Shown here in pieces: positions 30,330 to 42,557 of a DNA stretch of 64,000 nucleotides. A model generated the notes under the pieces. It was not told where the DNA came from. It worked only from the letters and a program-made list of their open reading frames with translations, and ran no database searches. Numbering within the stretch: position 1 is the stretch's first letter; the number at the start of each line of letters is the position of its first letter. Source of the DNA: Wyeomyia smithii (Eukaryota > Arthropoda > Insecta > Diptera > Culicidae); contig NC_073695.1 of NCBI RefSeq assembly GCF_029784165.1, forward strand, positions 101,001,306 to 101,065,305, written 5' to 3'. The translations under genes were made by a program, and so were the position numbers.

Positions 30330-31491
30330 TTTTGTTTAATTTTGAATAGTGTGTACTACAATTCGTTCTTAGACAGTGTTTATGTACAAGCAAAGGTTAC
30401 TGAGCTACAATGCTTTGAAAGGTGACTATGTTCAGAGCTGCGATTAATCCAAGCAACATGCTGACTATGACGAGAGAGAAAATATCATCGCACTCGTTTC
30501 TTTCTCTCATGAATAGTCAGCAACCATCACAGTACGCGTGGAGATCCGACAAGTGATTCAATATCTTGTCTCTTTTGTTGCCATTTTCGGGTTCTAATTG
30601 TCAATCGTCGTGAATATACAGAGTTCACTCGGAAATATCACTGCAATGCAAATCAAGGTGATTTTTGGAATATCAAAAATCGTTTCAGTAGCGTGATTAT
30701 GTCAGTGCCAGCTTGAAGTTTGTTGCTATCAAAATTTTTTAAATTTGATCTGCTTTGCGGTCCGTGACGATCCCAACTCAAGATTTGTCCACCAATGAAC
30801 TAGGTTTATAATTTCAAACCAGTGGTTATAGGTGTCGCTTGATGGGCTGGCACAACAACCCCGAGTATTCGGAACACAACCGGAACAGGTCCGCATTTTT
30901 ACATTTTTCAATGAGAGGCATGGTAGGATTTTGAGCAATTCTAAGCACTGCTTTGATCATCGTTACCATGTTACTGAAACATATTCCGGCCATATATTCG
31001 CAACTAATCGATTAACTCCGGCCATCCTCTTCGTTAAAAAAAAATATGAATGAAAACTAGGAGAAAAGCAAAATCGTTCCGGACTGAAATTGAACAGTTT
31101 CAAAGTTGAACCGTGCCAAAATTTAACAGGATCTGTATATAAATATACATACCTATACATATTTAAAAGTTTTCTGATTTGCTACCCGCGATTCATTTTT
31201 TGCCGCAAACTAACACTGTCTTTAGTTCAACCTACAACAAGCACAATATTCAAGAATCAAATTAATTAACTCATGCTGTCAAAAAACAAATTAAAATGCA
31301 AAAAAAAATTTTTTCAGATTAAGATCATTTGAAAAATACTAATAGAATTCTTTTTATTACAATTGGTGTTATGAAGATGCATATTCTCTACTGAGAATAA
31401 AAATGAATGATCATACAGATTCAAAATGTACCAAGCTAAAACACGCTCAGTTACAAAACGAAGTAATAGTTGTTTATTGACAATGCTTTTA
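30330..31491. other. Intergenic sequence with a small hairpin
   Basis: GCTGACTATGACGAGAGAGA near 30460 pairs with TCTCTCATGAATAGTCAGC near 30503. The rest, including 30700-31060, shows frames of 60-80 codons that match nothing I recognise. Confidence 0.4.
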
Positions 31492-31710
31492 GTCGGCGTG
31501 CAGCCAAACCGAACCAAGCGTCGAAAAACATTTACCGCCGCAATTGATGTGTACAAGCTGTTACAGAGAATTTTTGTTATAATATCGTTATCAAATGCTC
31601 AAACGATTTCGTTACTTCATAATAGATAGATTATTACTTCTCATATCCGCTGGGTGTCAATAACTCAATCTGAGAAAACGGCGCTTAGTTCGGTTTGATC
31701 GCACGCCGAC
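31492..31710. mobile_element. Putative MITE (219 bp) with 31-bp inverted ends
   Basis: GTCGGCGTGC...AAACCGAAC at 31492-31522 is the inverse of GTTCGGTTT...GCACGCCGAC at 31680-31710, with about three mismatches. The target duplication is not clear. No coding. Confidence 0.6.
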
Positions 31711-31959
31711 CATATATCAATATCATACATAACAATTGAAGAAAAATCATTGATTTTATGTTTGCTATCCTCATAACATCATGCTGTCAAAATGAACTTG
31801 ATATTTCTGCTGGTTCAATCTCAGTACAGCCATACCCGAATGATCGAGAAAGATAGCAAGAAAAAAATGAGAGTGAGAGTTGACGCTAAGAGAATCATTA
31901 TAACATCGCAAACTCTTTTGTAATGAACCATGCATCGTTGTTGGCTGATTCTTGTGTTG

Positions 31960-32098
31960 CATCATTTTGGCGTAATGTCAGTAGTATGATATTGACTTTC
32001 CGCAGCTCTGCTAACAGTACCTTCCGAGCCGAGACTCGAACCCACGACAACTGGCTTGTTAGACTAGCATCGTACCTCGAGACCAACTGGGAGGTCTG
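31960..32098 (-). mobile_element. tRNA-derived SINE head
   Basis: On the minus strand a tRNA-like sequence runs from GGTCTCGAGGTACGATGCTAGTCT (A box region, described by its first and last parts) to GTCGTGGGTTCGAGTCTCGG, whose GGTTCGAGTC is a pol III B box (near 32033-32043). It continues into GGTACTGTTAGCAGAGC, and its body is lost in other sequence. It is not a functional tRNA: the acceptor stem does not close. Confidence 0.7.
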
Positions 32099-35000
32099 AA
32101 AAGGTTCTATAAATACTTAAAAATTGTATTAAAGATTCATAGTGATTTTACCGAGGTCCGTCTCAAAAATAACATGGGCACTAGAGGGTAAAGCTTAAAT
32201 TACATTCGAATGATAAAACACAATATCTCCTGTCCTATTAAATTTTTAATCCATTTTGAAAAATATAATTTCAATCAGTTCCAGCACCACGTTATTTTCT
32301 GTAACCACATTCGATCACAGATTGATTAGTTAAGGATTTAAAGGACAAAATTTCCATTTGACACTAATTTCATTAAACTAAAATCCCCGAATTTTACCTG
32401 AATTTAATAGCAACCTATAAGGCACGAGATTACGATAATATTGTGAAAATCGGTCCAGCCATCTATGAGTAAGGTGAGTGAGGTTGGTGACCGTTAGACC
32501 CTTACATAAAAATCCTAGTTCGTCGAACTGTGTCGTAAGGCCTATAACATTCGGCCCGATTGGCCTTATTTGGGACTTCGGTTTTCACAGTGTCTTAATG
32601 TGGTATGTGTGGATGTATGTGAAGGTGTGTGCCTTTACATGTATCGTACGCGTAAATGAAAAAAGATCATATGTGTGATAAATTGGCAGTTCGACAGTTT
32701 AGCTCTGATATGGTTGGATCATATTTCAACCTAGTTGTTACGAATTTGCGATGAAGATAACTCTTGATCTTCGAATAAAGTCTGCAATACGTGGAAATAC
32801 CTTGCGATGCTCGATTACAGTATATTTCCAATTAGAATAGTAATTTATCAAATTACGTAATCGTAGCTTTTTCATAGATAATTTTCAAAGCACTATTGAT
32901 TATGCAAAGTGCCCAAATAAACCGTTGAAAATATGTAGTTAACAAACAGCGCTGCTTCATTGGCGATAGAATCCAAAGTACGGCAACCACAACAATCAAC
33001 TCGATGATAAGTAACAACCTTTTGGGCTGAGCCAATTGATTCTAACGATCAGTCACGTTTCCACTAAACTGCAGTCATTATTACATAACCCATTTGAGTT
33101 ATTTTGTTAAGGTCACTGGGCCGTGTCAACGAACATCATCAATCCGAGTCATAAATTCTACACTGTATTGCCACGAACAGTCCATCGAGAATGCAACTCT
33201 AACCTCCAACCACATCATCAATCAGTCCAAAATATTTCCACTTTCACGATCATCGCCCAGTTCGCCAAGTTCATTTGTCTAGTTTTACCGTCCACTCAAG
33301 CTGCACTTTACTTCTTATCCGTACCTGTGAAGACTGACTTGTTAATCCGGTGGAATGAACAAAGAGACTAACTTTATGTCTAGCGATTCATTATTAAATT
33401 GGCATTCGCGAGAACGATAGGCCCCAGGTGAGCAGGACAGCATGATAGACTCTTTCGTCAGTTGCCCTTCTCCCGAATTTCGATTCTTCGCGAACGAATG
33501 CGCGGATCCTTTTGCTTTGGCAAACAGCACCTATACTGGTGGTGTTGTCTCCGTGTCTGCTGCCCTCCCTTCCTCCGCTCACTAATCGCTCTGGCCGGCC
33601 CGGAGTTCGATTTGCGTACTTTCCACACGGATACGAATTTCGGCATGTTTTCGCGCGATAAATTTGCTGTGGTTTCCACCGCTGATGGCTGCAACGCACG
33701 GCGAGGATAGCGTCGTGTGTGAAACGACATCGGTATGCGAGTATTATGCTCAGTGGTTGATCGAACGGCCATCTGTTGCATTCTGGGTCAAAATGTTCAC
33801 AAATAGCGGTGTGTTATGCGACGAAAGTTCTATTTACAAGTTCTTACTTTCAGGAAACTATTGGTATAATAATATAGATTCGATGATAGGCAACATTTGT
33901 TTTGGCCATCCAAAACCCAGTGTCTGGGTGCTACCGGCAAGTAGCGTGAAAACATTTGCCGGGAAATAAGAAGCTATCACTTCGTTTCAGCTCGTTTGCT
34001 TTCCGGCGTTTCAACGGTGCGGTGCAAGCGAGAACGTGGCGAGCATTGAAAACTATCACGATAGTAGCCATAGACAGATATTTTCAAGCCCCCTGCTGCC
34101 GACCATCTTCGTCGTCAATGTCATTGGTAAGCTATAAGATCAGTTCCAAATTGCTCCGTTGCATCCTAAACGGTAAAGGTAAGATTTTGGCAAAGAACAC
34201 CTCACACAAATTTTAGCTGAGGCCAATTTTAATCTTTGTCACCGACCGACCGACCGACCGTTTGGAGAGAAAACAAAGTAAAACAAAACGAAATGGCCAA
34301 ATTTTATACCAATAAAATTGGAAGAAACGTTTCCTCAGTAAACGACTGCCAACTACAGATGCAGATGGAAAATTTCTTTGAACATGCACTTTCAAATTTT
34401 ATCTACCTATCTCTATCTAACTGTCGAACTGAATGGGTAACGTTTTCAACACGTCTGGGCGTTCAATTGTCGCTTCAATCGTATCCGATCGCGAATTCGA
34501 TGACATAAGTCGCCGAATAATTCGAACAATTCGCACGCAGGCCATCAATAGTGCCCTATTGACACACTTTCATTGCAGTCGGATCGTTTCATCAAGGATC
34601 AAAACCCAAAATTAGCTTCTATCAACACAATCCGAATGAAGTGGGTTACAATGATGTTTTCGATAGCTGCCTTCGGATGCACAGTCGATGATGAGCCGCT
34701 AATACGTACTGCTATCAACTGATGGTTCGAGCTAATTCACAGCTATTGCGAAATGATACATGACCAAGCGGCTCCACCGTTTGCAGCGATCAAACGTTTC
34801 AACTGAGCAACGTGAAATTATATTGTAAACTCGTCCACCTGTCGTTGGCTGACAGCGCGGAAACAGATTTTTATATTGCAATAATTAACCGAGGATGTGC
34901 AAAGCTACAGACGCGTACCCAGGGGTCCTCCTTGAAAGATCCTCAAATCGTTTTAGTTCGATCCTTTGCAGATGTCATCCTGAAAATGTATACAATTTAA

Positions 35001-35779
35001 ATCAAATAATTCCTTTCTATATATGCATACATAGCGCGTCTCTCGAAACAACCTGTGGCGCATAAAGATTGCGAGTATATTTTCGGACCGTTTGCAATGC
35101 ATTGGGCACCAAATGACGCATGGTTTCCATTCGTTTCGACCTTCAGCGAGCATCGCGTGAAGAAATTATTTAGCCCGGCCGTTTCGCGCCATCTAGTATT
35201 GTGAAAATTTGTACTATTTAATGTATGTGGCAAAACAACAAATCACAGTTGAACAAAGCATGTTCGAAGCAGACGCTAATTTGTGAAAATTCTCTCTAAT
35301 AGTTGCATTAGTTGTGTTGGTTAATTGTCGAGGTTTAATTTTTTTTTGGCTTTCGACATAAGACTCTAAGGCAAATAGGCGCTGCACACTTCCAAACAAA
35401 CTAATTTAAATCTACAGACAGAGCAAAAACGAAGACATTCAGTATCATCCAGATCTGTGCTGAAGATGGAATTACCTCTGCTAATAAAATATTGAGCTAA
35501 AAAACATGAGTTAAAGCACCTTTCCCCACTGCACATGCTAGTAGGATTAGCTTTTCAATAGTTCAAAGAATTATTTCTGATATAGTTACTAAATCATCTC
35601 ATGTTTAAATTTCACGGGGATGCAATGCAAGAACTCATTACCATTTGTTCAAGCTTATCAATAATTTTCAACTAGAATTATAATACTGCTTGGTTTAAAA
35701 GTTAATCATGCTCATGCTAGATAGAAGACGTAAGGAAAAAAAAAGAAAATCCTCCACACTCATGTCGAAAACCCAACGC
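32099..35779. other. Long intergenic stretch, no gene recognised
   Basis: Frames of 60-107 codons occur on both strands around 33390-33780, where GC content rises. None has a domain I know, and overlapping frames on both strands argue against coding. A (CGAC)n tract lies at about 34242-34259. A CpG-richer block such as 33450-33720 could be a promoter or non-coding exon. Confidence 0.35.
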
Positions 35780-36270
35780 AATTACTTAAAAGTTAATTTT
35801 TTGTACTTAACTTTTGTTGGTCACATTTTACAAGAAAACGTTATTCTAGAGAAGCATTTGGGCATACAAAACACACGCTTTTGTTGAAGACCACACATCT
35901 CCAGGACTTTTCCTTACAAAGTTATAGCATGTTTTATCTTATTTTTTTGATAACTTTAAGAACGTATAAAGTAAAAAGGGGCAAGCAGAATCATGATGTC
36001 AATACTTTTTCTCGAAGGTTAGCTCGAGTGCTCAAAACTGTTATAACTTCCATCCGTCCCAATCCACCTAATCTTTATTCTATACGTTGTTAAAGTTATC
36101 GAAAAAATATGTTGAAATGTGCTACAACTTTGTAAGGAAAAGTTCTGGAGATGTGTGGCCCTCAACAGAAACGTGTGTTTTGTATGCCCAAATGCTTTTT
36201 GAGAAAAACGTTTTCTTGTAAAATGTAACTAACAGAAGTTAAGTACGAGAAACTAACTTTTAAGTAAGTT
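35780..36270. repeat. Large inverted repeat (~200-bp arms)
   Basis: TACTTAAAAGTTA...AGAAAACGTT at about 35782-35845 and CAGGACTTTTCCTTACAAAGTT at 35913 are mirrored by AACTTTGTAAGGAAAAGTTCTGG near 36126 and ...CTTTTAAGTAAGTT ending at 36270. The centre is near 36025. Similar to fold-back MITEs. Confidence 0.75.
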
Positions 36271-36895
36271 TTATAGAATATGCTCTGTAATTCTGTACCC
36301 AATGAAGATAAGAATTTTGCTTGTTCAGAAAAGTTTCATATTTTTCACGTCATAAAACTTTGCCAAATAAACCATTTCTCTATCTCTTAACACAATAAAG
36401 TTAGTTAGTTTTGATATATGAAAACCTACTGTAACATATGCTCCCCGTACTCTTATATGGGTGAATTAGGACAAATGGAACCTAAAGGAATTTATAGTAC
36501 TTCAGCTTAACTTTAAGGAAAAGTATTGACATCATGATTCCACTTGCTTCTTTTTAACCTATACGTTGTTGAAGTTATCGAAAAAATAAGCTAAAATATG
36601 ATATAACTTTATAAGGAAAAGTCCTGGAGATATATGGTCTTTGACAAAAATATGTGTTTTGTGTGCTCTAACAATTTCTCCGAACAACACGTTCGTGTAA
36701 AATGCAACTAACAAAAGTTAAGTACAAAAAACTAAATTTTAAGTAAGTCCCATGTAACACACTTTATAACTTTGTACCGAAACAAGATAGGATTTTCATT
36801 TGTTCTACAAAGTTTCATATTTTTGAATTTTCTACAACTTTGCTGAATAAACTATTCTTCTATCTCTTAACACAAAAAAGTTAATTTTTTATTTT
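36050..36895. repeat. Two direct copies of the right arm, ~480 bp apart
   Basis: TATACGTTGTTAAAGTTATCG at 36080 recurs as TATACGTTGTTGAAGTTATCG at 36560 (each given here over about 20 bases). The following 330 bp align, including TTAAGTA, TTCTACAAAGTTTCATATTTTT-like and CTATCTCTTAACACAA blocks. It is therefore the same repeat arm in tandem, overlapping the inverted repeat. Confidence 0.7.
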
Positions 36896-36949
36896 CAGAA
36901 TAGTAATTTTTTTAATTTTTTTGCCAATATGCGATTATGCGGGTCATTC

Positions 36950-37540
36950 ATACAAACCATTGTTCCGAAGACACTTTCAAGCTAGGATGAAGTTGAAAGG
37001 CGCTATGGAATCTACTATTCTAAAAAACGCAGAAACACTGAAAATCGCCAGATCAACCGTATATGATGTCCTCAAACGTTTCCTAGAACAAATATTCGTG
37101 ACCCAGAAGGATCAGAATATGCGTCGCAGTGGAACATACGGTCGGCAGTTGCACTAAGAGGTATTGAGGGCAATCAAGGTAAACCCAGGACTCTCGGATC
37201 GGAATATCGTCAAAAAATATGGTGGCATCGAAAGTACTTTCCGAAGGATCATTCAACGAGGAGGCTACCGTCTTTTCCGCGCCAGTAGGTAACCCAATAG
37301 CATATTTATGCAAAACCACGCAAAACACGCACTCGAAAGTTGTGCGAGAAGATTCTGGCGAAATACAAAGGATGCTTGTTTATGGACGATGTAACGAATG
37401 AAGATGGGTTTTGGGAAGATGGGTTTTTGAGAAGCTTCCCGGAACGATATTCTATATCGCCACAGTACGGGCTGATGTCTCCGCCATGTTCAAGTTTGTT
37501 TTCGCTTATAAATTCGCACGGGAACTAATGATCGCTTCAG
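36950..37540 (+). pseudogene. Tc1/mariner-like transposase, N-terminal half, broken
   Basis: The frame starts with an HTH region containing ARSTVYDVLKRF (near 37041), followed after a stop at about 37158 by a second HTH block LRAIKVNPGLSDRNIVKKYGG. It then runs, with shifts, through a linker to a MDDVTNEDGF block near 37381, the position of the first catalytic Asp (usually MDDETY). It ends at ADVSAMFKFVFAYKFARELMI, where a SINE-like sequence cuts it. At least two stops and frameshifts are present. Confidence 0.75.
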
Positions 37541-37695
37541 GGGAGCTCCGTAGTCGCAAGGTTACAGAGTCCGCTTTGGTAAGCGGGTGGTCGTGGGTTC
37601 GAGTCTTAGTAGAATCAGGTCATTTGGTTGTCAAAGCAGACTTTAGCATGGGTTTATTCTCAGGCTCCCCACCACGTACCCTTCCTTTAATTTGA
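37541..37695 (+). mobile_element. tRNA-related SINE-like repeat, copy 1
   Basis: GGGGAGCTCCGTAGTCGCAA starts a tRNA-like head with AGAGTCCGCTTTGGTAAGCG and the B box GGGTTCGAGTC (37595-37605), then a conserved body AATCAGGxCATTTGGTTGTCAAA...ATGGGTTxATTCTCAGGC. Copies 2 (minus strand, about 45265-45445) and 3 (57634-57790) share head and body. It truncates the mariner relic. Confidence 0.75.
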
Positions 37696-38420
37696 ATTCT
37701 ACAGTACCCCTGTGGACTGTCCTTCTAACAAAATTAGTCCCTATTATAATAAAACTGGTGTGAGTAACCGTATGAAAGTTCTCTCCAGGCAATTGTAATT
37801 AGGCGATATTGTTAGGATGAACAGAGGCTCGGTATAGTAGAGCAGTTAGCTTAATCCGGAAAGGTAAAACTTACACACAAGCACGGATGAGAATGATAAG
37901 CGTATCACAGCGTATTAGCGTATAAGCGTATTATAAATATCCGGATATCCGGCATCAGATATCCGACAAATATCCAAAATCCGGATTAACCGGATATCCG
38001 GATCTCAACCGACAGGATATCCGAATTTTCGGATAGTCGGATATCCGGATTTTGTATCCGAACAAAGTTTAAAGAGAATAATGTAAATAATTACTTACGG
38101 GGAGGTGGAGAATTGTAAACAAAGCCATTTTTCGTGTTACGTTTTATTTGGCCGGTATTTAAAAGACAGAAAAAAATGCGGATATCCGGAAAGTAAATAT
38201 CCGTATACCCCAATACTCGACTATTCGATTATCCGTATCCGGATATCCGAGTATCCGGATAGTATTCGTTTACCCATCCCTGATCCGAGCTTCGGATACC
38301 CGGGTCACGAGTATATCCGGTTAAAAGTCCCAGCACTAGTACAGAAAACACCTGGGCAATATCACAATAGATCTAATCTCTGGTCGAAGTGATGAGCCCA
38401 CACAGAAAAGAAGAATGGAC
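37696..38420 (+). repeat. SINE-linked satellite composite, copy 1
   Basis: Downstream of the SINE head this segment matches the reverse complement of 44575-45260: GGCGATATTGTTAGGAT, TATAGTAGAGCAG, and ACAGAAAACACCTGGGCAAT through CACACAGAAAAGAAG. In this copy about 400 bp rich in ATATCCGG are inserted that the other copy lacks. Confidence 0.7.
37925..38335. mobile_element. ATATCCGG-rich hAT-like MITE insertion
   Basis: Dense ATATCCGGAT motifs in both orientations, absent at the corresponding position of the second composite copy. The right end, read inward, is TAGTGCTGGGACTTTTAACC, a hAT-like terminus. The left terminus and target duplication are not clean. Confidence 0.5.
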
Positions 38421-38839
38421 GTTTCGGTTGGTAAACGGCAGTAAGCAGTGCGTAACCAGCATACCAGTGGTGTACGTACTAGTTAGCATAAAATAGACCC
38501 CAATGTGATCCAAAGCAGAATGCCCAACAACTCCTATCCCTACCTCTACGTGGTACCGACTGGGATAAGAGAAGGCAAGGGAAGATCGGTGAACCGGTGG
38601 GAACTTGGTCGTATGTCCAAGGGTCAGAGGACTCAGTGAAGGGTTCTCTTGGGAGGGCATCTTTTCTGAGCGTCTGTTCTCCTTGTTATAGGCGGCTCAA
38701 ACCGCGTCTGATCCAGAACGGACGGCTGAAATGCGGTGTCTCGCCAGCTACACCCAAAGCTAGCTCTGTCGCGAGACTAGGCATCCGCAGCCCTAGTAAG
38801 TAGCATGCAGAAAAATTGAAATACTACAAACAACCAAGA

Positions 38840-39150
38840 ATTGAATACGGACCGGAACAATCGGCAACGATCTAGGCGACGAAATATAGACGACGATTGG
38901 ATGCTCGGTACATGGAACTGTAGATCGCTAAACGTGCCGGGTGGCATCCGGATTCTGCTGGATCAGCTAGAACCTCGCCACTTCGACATCCGGAATGCCG
39001 GAAAGGAGAAAAGGTACGGAAGATTTGTGGCCGCAGAGCATGGAACTAGCAGAACGGCGGCACAACCAATGGCTTTATAGTGCTGGGCAGACGATCAGCG
39101 ACAGGTTGTGTTTGTTGAAAACAAAAGGCCAGCTCTACAACTACACCATC
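38840..39150 (+). pseudogene. RTE-type LINE, 5' part of the endonuclease
   Basis: The frame reads DDWMLGTWNCRSLNVPGGIR and then LEPRHFDI, the start of an apurinic endonuclease of RTE type. Deletions remove the catalytic Glu region, and after LYNYTI at about 39150 the sequence breaks into unrelated DNA. The upstream GC-rich 38430-38840 may be its 5' UTR. Confidence 0.75.
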
Positions 39151-39904
39151 CTCACTGCACACTAAACTTTTTTTGCTGAAATTCAGTAAACTTTCACTGA
39201 ATTTTGCCACGGTGAGACTTCAGTAATCCATTCAGCAATGAAAAATTACTGAACTTTTCAGCAATGTGAAATGTCATTCTGTTTGACGGGACTTTACTAA
39301 ATTTTCAGCAATATGAAATGTCATCCATGTTTGACAGACTTTTACTGAATTTCCAGCATTATTCAAGGCGTTTCACAGTGCGTTGAATGTAGGGTAAGAC
39401 GGGACAAAAATCAAAACTACACGATTTTGTCGATAAAACATGTTGATGTAACAAGGAATGTCATTCGTTACCTTCAGAGCTACTAAATGCATAAAGGTCT
39501 TATGTGATACACTAAATCACAAAACTGTCCCAAACGCCAACGCACTCATCCTATACCAGATCTCTTTGTAAAAGTTGTACATTGTAACGAAAACTGCGGT
39601 TTCTATGTTTTAACTTATTTTTGCATAATTGCAAAAGTGACTTATGCGCAATTATAACGAAAAAAAAATTTTTTTGGTTTTCTTTTACGTATTATTTTTA
39701 TTATTTTTAATATATTTAATTACCAGAGTAACAAACAATTTAAAATTCTTTATGATGCATATTATATTATCAAGTCAAGTTTTGGGTCATCTTCAGACGA
39801 ATTGGAATAGTTGTTTGAAACGGTAGCAGCAAATACTAATTCTTTTGGGGAGTTATTTTCAACGAGCTCTGCAACTCGCCCTTTTTTAAATACATCGATA
39901 CATC

Positions 39905-40320
39905 AACGCTTCTGGCCTTAACGCTCTTGGAGTTTTCGAACAGAAGGTGCTGTGGACTATCTATTGTGGAGTACAGACAGACGACGCATAATGGCGACAA
40001 TGCATGAACCATGAGCTGCACGCGCTGCTTGGAGAGAACCCCGTTGCACAGCTGGCGAAAGTCAATAGGTTGCGGTGGGCCGGTCGCGTCGTAAGGATGC
40101 CGGACGATGATCTTGTGAAATCACTTCTCTTCAGCAACTCTGTGGACTAGGGGGCACAGCGTGCGCGATGGCTCGACCAGATCAAAGAGACTTGCGGGTG
40201 ATGAGACGTCTGAGAAACTGGCGAAACACAGCCCAAAACCGAGCAGCATGGCAACAACTCCTTGATACAGCACGAGCCACCACGGCACTCGTCTTATTAG
40301 TAAGGTAAGTAAGAGAGCTA
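39905..40320 (+). pseudogene. RTE-type LINE 3' end, nested copy
   Basis: CTCTTGGAGTTTTCGAACAG onward parallels 43110 onward and 55700-55400 (minus): the LEFSNxR, AKVNRLRWAGRVVRMPDD and C-terminal MRRLRNWRNTAQNRAAWQQ blocks, ending in a GTAAGGTAAGTAAG tail typical of RTE 3' ends. Several frameshifts. Confidence 0.8.
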
Positions 40321-40455
40321 GGTTTGAGAATCGATCCTGGGCACAGTACTCGTTCTCAGCCAATGAATGATGACTTCTCAATTTGTGTTGATTTTGATGC
40401 TCTGATAGGAAGTATGGGATGTATTTATATTGACTACAATTATTCTCTGGGAAAT

Positions 40456-40530
40456 TCTAGGGGGGGGGCTTAAAACTTGCTAGGGGGGGCTGTAGCCCCC
40501 CTTAGCCCCCCCGTAGTTGCGCCCATGGAA
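40456..40530. repeat. Poly-G / poly-C element terminus
   Basis: CTAGGGGGGGGGC and GCCCCCCxTTAGCCCCCCCGTAGTTGCGCCCATGG form a G/C-run palindrome that ends in CCATGGGCGCAACTACGG when read inward, a form often seen at DNA element ends. The partner end was not found. Confidence 0.55.
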
Positions 40531-41387
40531 GTAATTAAGTTTTACCAACGTTTAGAAAACGCGCGACATTTTAGCACGAAATGTGAAAATAATGATTGCT
40601 CTGGACGCTGACGCTTGCTATGCTTGTATTAGTATTTGTGATGCTACCCAAAGCTCACCAATACTTGTTCACAACCAAGGAGATATCTGTGAACACTTTT
40701 GGGTACTTGGTGCATCCAAATAAAAAGAAAGAAATACGATTTTTGTCTATGGCTCAACGCACTGTGCGATGCCGAGCATTCAGCAACGTCGGCCGCCGCA
40801 TATTTTGACAGTGCTTTGCTGATAGAATTCAGTAAAGGTCCGTCAGATTACTGAAATATTAGTTGAGTGGGAATTTTTATATGGGTCAGAAAACACGTTT
40901 AAAATTGATTTTTTGTTAAGATTTATTTCATCTTACCCTTTTTGTACAAATATGAGCAATAAGAGCATTGTAAAATGTGCCGCCGAAGTCCATCCGATGG
41001 CCGAGGAACATATGCCAATATAATGCCAATGCCCTCTACCGTACAGCGAACTGAAAATACGAGAATAATTAACAATTCTACTCACCAAGTAGATTCTCCA
41101 CGACGCAACGGTCGACTTTTAGGTTCTGAAGTACTTCCTAGGACCCATTTTTCAAATCAATTTCTTCCCGACAAATCTACGCGCATAGAATAAATTGACA
41201 ACAAATTATTTTGTTCTTCATTTTGACAGCCGCAGTATGAAGCAGTCGATGATAGATATAGATGATAGATACCTAAAAAAAGTGCTGAATGTCAGTAAAG
41301 TAAGAGGAGTAGCTGAATTTTCAGTACACTGTTAAATTGCTGAAATTTCAGTATATCGCTTTTATTGTTGAATTTCAGTAAAGATTC

Positions 41388-42557
41388 CTAAAATTGGCTT
41401 TCGGGAATTTGGTGTGTAGGGAAGACATATACAAGCCGGTGATCGGCCCGCAACGCCTGCACACCGTGACAAACGACAACGGCCAGCGAAGCGTCAACTT
41501 CGCAGCTTCTCGAGGACTGGTAGTTCGAAGTATCTTTTTTCCCCGAAAGGACAACCACAAAATCACTTGGAGATCACCTGACCAACGTACAGCAAACCAA
41601 ATTGACCATGTTTTCATCAACGGCCGGTTCAGACATTGCAAACGTACGCATCAATCGTGGTGCGGTTATTGCCTCGAACCACTACCTAGTTGCGGTATCT
41701 TTGCGCCTGAAACTGTTATCTGTATACCAGGCGTGACATTGCCAAACCCTGTGGCTCAACATCCAGCTCCGGGACCTTCAGACTGCGGAGGACATCGCGC
41801 AACAGCTCGAAACGGTACTACCTACGGCTGAGAGGCTTGGTGCATCGCTCTCAAAAACGGCTGGTGCAGCATTCGCACAGCTATCGGGGAGACCGCAACG
41901 GCGACACTTTTTGGAGTGAAAGCACCGAGTGGCAGAAGCGACTGGTATGAAGAGGAGTGCGAGGCAGCGGTGAATGAGAAGAACCGGACCTGGGCGATAT
42001 ACCTGTGCAGGTCAACGAGAAATAACAAGGCCAATTACAAATCGATTCTCAGACGAAAGATGTGTCAGCAAGAGGATTGTGAACATGAGGAGCTGTACCG
42101 CGTCAGTGATTCGCAGAAGTTCTATGGGAAGGTAAACCAGTCTCGCAGAGGTTATGTGCCGCAAGCTTTTTAAACACGGGAGAAAGGCGCTGTCTAGAGC
42201 GCTGCAATGGGTCATTTATAGCATTTAGGAGGAGAAAAACTACCAGACGAGTGGATGGAGAGAGTCATCTGCCCATTCTACAGTAAGGGCGACAAGCTGG
42301 AATGCCGCAACTACCGCGGTATCTCGCTTATCAATGCCACCTACAAAACACTCTCACAAATCCTGTTCCGTCGTCTATCACCTTTAACCAGGAGGTTCGT
42401 GGGTCAGTACCAAGTGGGTTTCATGGGAGCCCGTGCCATAATGGACCAGATCTTCTCAATTCGACAGATCTTACAGAGATGTCGCGAGTACAACGTGCAT
42501 ACACATCACATCTTCATCGACTTCACGGCGGCCTTTGATACAGTCGATCGAGAATAG
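41388..42557 (+). pseudogene. RTE-type LINE: endonuclease end, linker and RT start
   Basis: 41388-41640 encodes the end of the endonuclease (VCREDIYKPVIG, RSPDQRTANQIDHVFI). 41916-42173 encodes the linker (DWYEEECEAAVNEKN through RRGYVPQAF). 42255-42557 encodes the RT fingers (CRNYRGISLINATYK, FRKGRST replaced by MGARAIMDQIF, REYNVHTHHIFIDFTAAFDTVDRE). Stops and shifts separate the blocks. Confidence 0.85.

Larger units (their letters stand above)
39151..41385. mobile_element. Insertion block inside the RTE LINE, with CTGAAATTCAG-rich ends
   Basis: The endonuclease of the host LINE stops at about 39150 and resumes at about 41388, with roughly 100 bp of it lost. Both borders are rich in CAGTAAA / CTGAAATTTCAG palindromic motifs (39165-39360 and 41285-41380), which suggests a TIR element of that type. 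Inside lie a second RTE LINE 3' end (39905-40320) and a G/C-run terminus (40456-40530). The frames at 40596-41193 match nothing I know. Confidence 0.55.

Noticed and set aside
33390..33790. Protein-coding gene on either strand
   Set aside because: Overlapping 80-107-codon frames on both strands reflect higher GC. No motif, splice pattern or family likeness supports any of them.
37560..37620. tRNA gene
   Set aside because: Has an A-box-like region and a B box but no closable acceptor stem, and shares a downstream body with two other copies, so it is a SINE head.
40596..41193. Gene inside the insertion block (frames of 70-72 codons)
   Set aside because: No recognisable domain or coding pattern, and located in repeat DNA.
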